Part shown: piece after piece, positions 6,724 through 9,087 of the stretch
How the letters are laid out: each line of letters begins with the position of its first letter
Numbering within the stretch: position 1 is the first letter of the stretch
Assembly: GCF_000718305.1 (NCBI RefSeq)
Contig: NZ_JOFQ01000048.1
Location: forward strand, 1-9,087
DNA length: 9,087 nucleotides
Direction: 5' to 3'
DNA from: Streptomyces niger
GTDB lineage: Bacteria > Actinomycetota > Actinomycetes > Streptomycetales > Streptomycetaceae
Made by a program: the position numbers and the translations under genes
Notes under the pieces: model-generated
Told to the model about the DNA's origin: nothing
The model's database searches: none
The model's input: only the letters and a program-made list of their open reading frames with translations

Positions 6724-7673
6724 CCGCGCCTCCTGACAGTCTGTCGGCGGACGATCGCCCGCGCGTCCAGCCCGGAGAGGCCGCGGACGGCGACGAACGC
6801 CTTCTCATGGCCGGGCAGCGAGACCCGGCCGCGCAGCACGGCCTCGGGGTCGTCGGCGATCCGGCGGAGCAGGCGGTGGTAGATGCCGGCCATCGCGGCG
6901 ACGCACGCGCCGCTGCGCCGGTCGAGCATGGGCAGCAGCCGGAAGCCGTCGGCGAACAGGGCGCGGGCCCGACGCACTTCGAAGTGCACGAGCCCGGTGA
7001 AGTCCGCGCCCGAAGGCGGCACCGGACCGTGGAACCCCGCGGCGCAGCCGAACTTCTCCAAGTCCTCGGCGGGCAGGTACGTGCGACCGTTGTCGGCGTC
7101 TTCCCGTACATCCCGGAGAATATTGGTCAGCTGGAGGGCGAGCCCCAGCGTATCGGCGTACTCCGGAGCGCGATCCGTCTCCGGCGCGCCGGGCACGGTG
7201 CCGAACACGCCGAGCGAGAGGCGGCCGATGGCCCCGGCGACGCAGCGGCAGTAGACCTTGAGGTCGTCCCAGGTCTCGTACGTCGTGCCGCGCACGTCCA
7301 TCAGGACGCCGTCGATCAGCTCGTCCAGGGCGTCCAGCGGCACCGGAAAGCGGTGCGCCGCGTCCGCGAGCGCGACCGCCACCGGGTCGGTGTCGTCCTC
7401 GGCGATCTCGCCGTCCTTTATGCGCGCGAGCACACCGCGGGTGTCCGCCAGCCGTTGCTCCTTCTCGGCGGGCGCCAGCGCGCCGTCGCCGATGTCGTCC
7501 ACTCGGCGCGAGAACGCGTACAGCGCCGACATGGCCTGTCGCTTCTCGGTGGGCAGCAGCCTGATTCCGTAAGCGAAGTTTCGCGCCTGCTGCCCCGTAA
7601 CGGTCTCGCAGTAGCGGTACGCAGCGAGCACCGGCGCGGACGCGTGTGCGGTTGCCTCCACGGTCCGACTCAC
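6720..7673 (-). CDS. hpnD: HpnD, presqualene diphosphate synthase
   Basis: HpnD joins two farnesyl diphosphates to presqualene diphosphate. The 317-aa protein is a squalene/phytoene synthase family member. It has the first substrate-Mg motif DDIGD (59-63, in YAFSRRVDDIGDG) and the second motif LTNILRDVREDADNGRTYLP (182-201), where D188 and D192 form DxxxD. Also visible are RNFAYGIRLLP (31-41), EYADTLGLALQ (171-181) and YLPAEDLEKFG (199-209). The start is GTG at 7673, overlapping the hpnC stop (GTGA). The purine run AGAGAGGGG lies too close to that GTG for ideal spacing, and a second GTG at 7661 (residue 5) is 8 nt after GGGGTGA, so the protein could begin MEATAHAS. The stop overlaps the ATG of the 40-aa ORF. 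HpnD and HpnC are paralogues. I assign HpnD by its FAYGIRLLP and NILRDVREDA sequence and its position. Confidence 0.93.
   Translation of the reverse strand: MSRTVEATAHASAPVLAAYRYCETVTGQQARNFAYGIRLLPTEKRQAMSALYAFSRRVDDIGDGALAPAEKEQRLADTRGVLARIKDGEIAEDDTDPVAVALADAAHRFPVPLDALDELIDGVLMDVRGTTYETWDDLKVYCRCVAGAIGRLSLGVFGTVPGAPETDRAPEYADTLGLALQLTNILRDVREDADNGRTYLPAEDLEKFGCAAGFHGPVPPSGADFTGLVHFEVRRARALFADGFRLLPMLDRRSGACVAAMAGIYHRLLRRIADDPEAVLRGRVSLPGHEKAFVAVRGLSGLDARAIVRRQTVRRRG
6729..6734 (-). promoter_or_regulatory. Ribosome binding site of the 40-aa ORF
   Basis: Minus strand AGGAGG, 5 nt before the ATG at 6723 and inside the end of hpnD. Since hpnE has a separate AGGAGG 4 nt before its own ATG at 6604, this site has no other obvious client. 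It is the strongest single argument that the small ORF is translated. Confidence 0.7.
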
Positions 7674-8575
7674 CCCTCTCTTCGCAGTGTCGCCCCTACC
7701 GCGCGCAGCAGACCGAGCTTGCTGGGCTTGGGCGGTCCAGGGAGGACGTCGTGATCGGCGGCCGCCACCGCCTGAAGGGCAGCGCGTCCGCCGGCGACGA
7801 AGCCGGCGAGCAGCAGCTTGAGTCTGCCGTGGACGCTACCCACCAGCGGGGCACCTTCATTCAGCAGGTCACGGGCGCGTTCCGCCTCGAATGCGACCAG
7901 TGCGCGCGCCTGTGCGCCCCCCTTCGGAGCGGCCAGGTCGGATTCGGAGACGCCGAAGCGCTTCATGTCCTCGGCAGGCAGATAGATACGGTTCCTCCGC
8001 AGGTCCTCCGCGACGTCCTGAATGTGCTCGACGATCTGGAGGGCGGTGCAGATGGCGTCCGAACGGCGGATCCGCTCGGGCGTGGTCGTGCCCGTGATGC
8101 CCAGCACGAGCCGGCCCACGGGATTGGCGGACAGTTCGCAGTAGTCCAGCAGATCCGCGTAGCCCGGATAGCGGCTGACGCGCTGGTCCTGCCGGTTGGC
8201 CTCGATCAGACGCTCGAACGGCTCAGGGCTCAGGGCGCAGCGCCGTACGGTCGGGCCGAGGCGGCGCATGAGGGGGTGCCGGGGGCCGGGCGCACGGTCG
8301 CTGTAGACCCGGCGCAGGTCCGCCTCCAGCGCGTCCAGCATCGCGAGGCGGTCCCCCGCCTGCGCGCGGTCGAGCCCGAGCAACGCGGCGTCGCCGCCAC
8401 CGGGCGCGAGGTCGCCGTCGCCGATGTCGTCGACCAGCCGTGCGAATCCGTAGACCGCCATCAGGTCGGCGCGCCAGGCGCGGGGCAGGAAGAACGGCGC
8501 GACGGGGAAGTTCTCGTGCGCAGCCTTGTCGAGAACGGCGCGCTCGGGCGCGGGCACGACAGGCTCCGGGCTCAC
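7670..8575 (-). CDS. hpnC: HpnC, hydroxysqualene synthase
   Basis: HpnC converts presqualene diphosphate to hydroxysqualene. The 301-aa protein is of the squalene/phytoene synthase family. It has ENFPVAPFFLPRAWRADLMA (21-40), the first motif DDIGD (49-53, in YGFARLVDDIGDG), RQDQRVSRY (128-136), YCELSANPVGRLVLGI (145-160), and a second motif EHIQDVAEDLRRNRIYLP (183-200), in which D187 and D191 form the second Asp motif. This is the first gene of the operon. The longest frame starts at GTG 8575, which lacks a good ribosome binding site. A GTG at 8557 (residue 7) has GGAG 6 nt upstream and is a plausible alternative, giving 295 aa. An in-frame stop at 8642-8644 and no ATG/GTG/TTG between exclude longer forms. 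The end overlaps hpnD by 4 nt. Confidence 0.92.
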   Translation of the reverse strand: MSPEPVVPAPERAVLDKAAHENFPVAPFFLPRAWRADLMAVYGFARLVDDIGDGDLAPGGGDAALLGLDRAQAGDRLAMLDALEADLRRVYSDRAPGPRHPLMRRLGPTVRRCALSPEPFERLIEANRQDQRVSRYPGYADLLDYCELSANPVGRLVLGITGTTTPERIRRSDAICTALQIVEHIQDVAEDLRRNRIYLPAEDMKRFGVSESDLAAPKGGAQARALVAFEAERARDLLNEGAPLVGSVHGRLKLLLAGFVAGGRAALQAVAAADHDVLPGPPKPSKLGLLRAVGATLRREG

Positions 8576-8713
8576 CGGAGGCTGCCCGGCGCGTTCCGGA
8601 GCCGGAGAGATCCCGTAGCCATTGCCGTCACGTCTCCCGTTCTACACCGCCACGCTAAAACTTCATATTTCGGACACGCCGCAGCCGCGCGGCCCGTCCG
8701 ATCAGGGCATCCA

Positions 8714-8726
8714 CCGACGCCGTCGG
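8714..8726. repeat. Inverted repeat in the hopanoid promoter region
   Basis: ccgac (8714-8718) and gtcgg (8722-8726) are perfect complements around gcc. A further ccgac at 8737-8741 can also pair with the gtcgg, so three half-sites lie within 28 bp and flank the -10-like TATGGT at 8727-8732. This could be an operator, but the arms are only 5 bp. Confidence 0.35.
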
Positions 8727-8752
8727 ACCATATTGCCCGACTTGTACCACAT

Positions 8753-8766
8753 GTGCCGTTCGGCAC
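8753..8766. other. 14-bp palindrome, candidate operator
   Basis: gtgccg-tt-cggcac has perfect 6-bp arms around a 2-bp centre. It lies upstream of the -10-like boxes relative to transcription of hpnC and directly adjoins the 7-bp direct repeat at 8767-8787. Such short dyads are typical binding sites of dimeric regulators. No regulator gene is visible in the window. Confidence 0.4.
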
Positions 8767-8787
8767 CCGTACAGCTTACGCCGTACA
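8767..8787. repeat. 7-bp direct repeat (ccgtaca), 14-bp period
   Basis: ccgtaca occurs at 8767-8773 and 8781-8787, 14 bp start to start, immediately beside the 14-bp palindrome. On the minus strand both copies read TGTACGG. The spacing is more than one helical turn, so the two copies would not lie on exactly the same face. It may be part of a regulator site or be chance. Confidence 0.4.
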
Positions 8788-8892
8788 TCTCACACTCGTC
8801 CGAGGGGGTACCGAACCGCGGAGCAACGATCCGGACAACTCCGACAGGCAGACAACTGTTCCGGAAGCGGCCGGAGTTGACCATTTCTTTGA

Positions 8893-8936
8893 GCAACGGA
8901 GGCCTCCGCGCCGAACGGCGCGGAGGCCTCCGTTGC
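8893..8936 (-). terminator. Strong hairpin terminator after the ABC-transporter gene
   Basis: A perfect inverted repeat with 21-bp arms (8893-8913 and 8916-8936) surrounds only two bases, aa, so the folded loop would open to about 4 nt or more. It starts 9 nt beyond the stop of the upstream gene. Each arm contains its own palindrome, ggaggcctcc. No U-run follows in either direction (minus strand continues TCAAAGAAATGG), as is common for Streptomyces terminators. It should insulate the hopanoid operon from read-through. Confidence 0.85.
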
Positions 8937-8945
8937 ACGTACGGG

Positions 8946-9087
8946 CTACTTGCCCGTCTCCTTCTCGTACGCCTTGATCACTTCGTCCGTGGGGCCGTCC
9001 ATGACGAGCTCGCCCTTCTCCAGCCACAGCACCCGGTCGCAGGTGTCCCGGATGGACTTGTTGTTGTGGCTGACCAGGAAGACCGTG
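8946..9087 (-). CDS. ABC transporter ATP-binding protein, C-terminal 46 residues only (polysaccharide/teichoic-acid exporter type)
   Basis: Only the C-terminal end is inside the window, translated in the frame ending at TAG 8946-8948. It reads TVFLVSHNNKSIRDTCDRVL (the VSHN histidine is the H-loop/switch residue), then WLEKGELVMDGPTDEVIKAY and ends EKETGK. The H-loop, then CDRVLWLEKGE and DGPTDEVIKAY, is the standard end of an ABC ATPase of the polysaccharide/polyol-phosphate export type (TagH/RfbE-like). Walker A, Walker B and the signature motif lie outside the window. The gene is followed by a strong terminator and so is probably a separate transcription unit, not part of hopanoid synthesis. 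The substrate cannot be told from this fragment. Confidence 0.85.
   Translation of the reverse strand, partial: TVFLVSHNNKSIRDTCDRVLWLEKGELVMDGPTDEVIKAYEKETGK

Larger units (their letters stand above)
8576..8892 (-). promoter_or_regulatory. Promoter/operator region of the hopanoid operon
   Basis: These 317 bases lie between the upstream terminator and the first operon gene and hold no supported gene. They must contain the main operon promoter unless transcription enters from upstream, which the terminator argues against. AT-rich patches stand out in a GC-rich background. On the minus strand TAGCGT (8652-8657) and TATGGT (8727-8732) resemble Streptomyces -10 boxes. Neither has a clear TTGACA-like -35 box 16-18 nt upstream, so the start site cannot be fixed. 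Inverted and direct repeats listed separately fall at 8714-8787. The 5' leader would be about 70-140 nt. Confidence 0.5.

Noticed and set aside
6605..7111. Upstream extension of the hpnE frame (to 656 aa)
   Set aside because: It is a shadow of hpnD and the 40-aa ORF. The FAD domain starts after 6604, where the ribosome binding site lies.
7570..7600. Possible TTA (bldA-dependent) codons in hpnD
   Set aside because: The two taa trinucleotides at 7570 and 7598 are out of frame in hpnD. No in-frame TTA was found in the operon genes.
8702..8938. Minus-strand 78-codon frame in the intergenic region
   Set aside because: It runs through the terminator hairpin, lacks a ribosome binding site and resembles no family.
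7646..8977. 443-codon open frame on the plus strand
   Set aside because: It crosses hpnC antisense, the promoter region and the terminator, and has no recognisable domain.
1..9087. CRISPR array, tRNA/rRNA, insertion sequence or attachment site
   Set aside because: I saw no regularly spaced repeats, RNA-gene landmarks, transposase motifs or terminal inverted repeats.

Overview
The window is very GC-rich, and every gene I can support lies on the minus strand. Codon positions strongly favour G/C in the third position, and the proteins closely resemble Streptomyces homologues, so the source is almost certainly a Streptomyces or a close relative. Reading leftwards from about 8575 to the left edge is a hopanoid (squalene-hopene) biosynthesis operon.

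Layout in transcription order, right to left. (1) 9087-8946: the C-terminal end of an ABC-transporter ATPase, closed by a perfect 21-bp-arm hairpin terminator at 8893-8936. (2) 8576-8892: non-coding promoter/operator region with AT-rich patches, a 14-bp palindrome and a 7-bp direct repeat. (3) hpnC (8575-7670) and hpnD (7673-6720), a pair of squalene/phytoene-synthase-family enzymes. (4) A 40-residue small ORF (6723-6601) fitted exactly between hpnD and hpnE, with start/stop overlaps at both ends and its own AGGAGG ribosome binding site. (5) hpnE (6604-5141), FAD-dependent. (6) A polyprenyl diphosphate synthase (5144-4023). (7) A 128-bp spacer with small inverted and direct repeats. (8) shc/hpnF (3894-1867), the squalene-hopene cyclase. 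(9) hpnG (1866-1222) and hpnH (1216-191), the C35 side-chain enzymes. (10) The first 62 codons of ispG (186-1, continuing off the window), an MEP-pathway gene.

Together the genes make a coherent pathway. IspG feeds IPP/DMAPP production, and the polyprenyl synthase presumably makes farnesyl diphosphate. HpnD, HpnC and HpnE turn two FPP into presqualene diphosphate, hydroxysqualene and squalene. Shc cyclises squalene to hopene, HpnH adds adenosyl, and HpnG removes adenine on the way to ribosyl-hopane and bacteriohopanetetrol. Junctions are extremely tight (ATGA, GTGA, abutting TAG-ATG, or 4-5 nt gaps), which implies one polycistronic message with translational coupling. The main exception is the 128-bp gap before shc. 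I found no in-frame TTA codon in the operon genes, so they show no direct sign of bldA control.

Most of the window is a known, conserved locus. The least-described element is the 40-aa ORF between hpnD and hpnE. The promoter-region repeats and the product length of the prenyl synthase are the next most worth checking.
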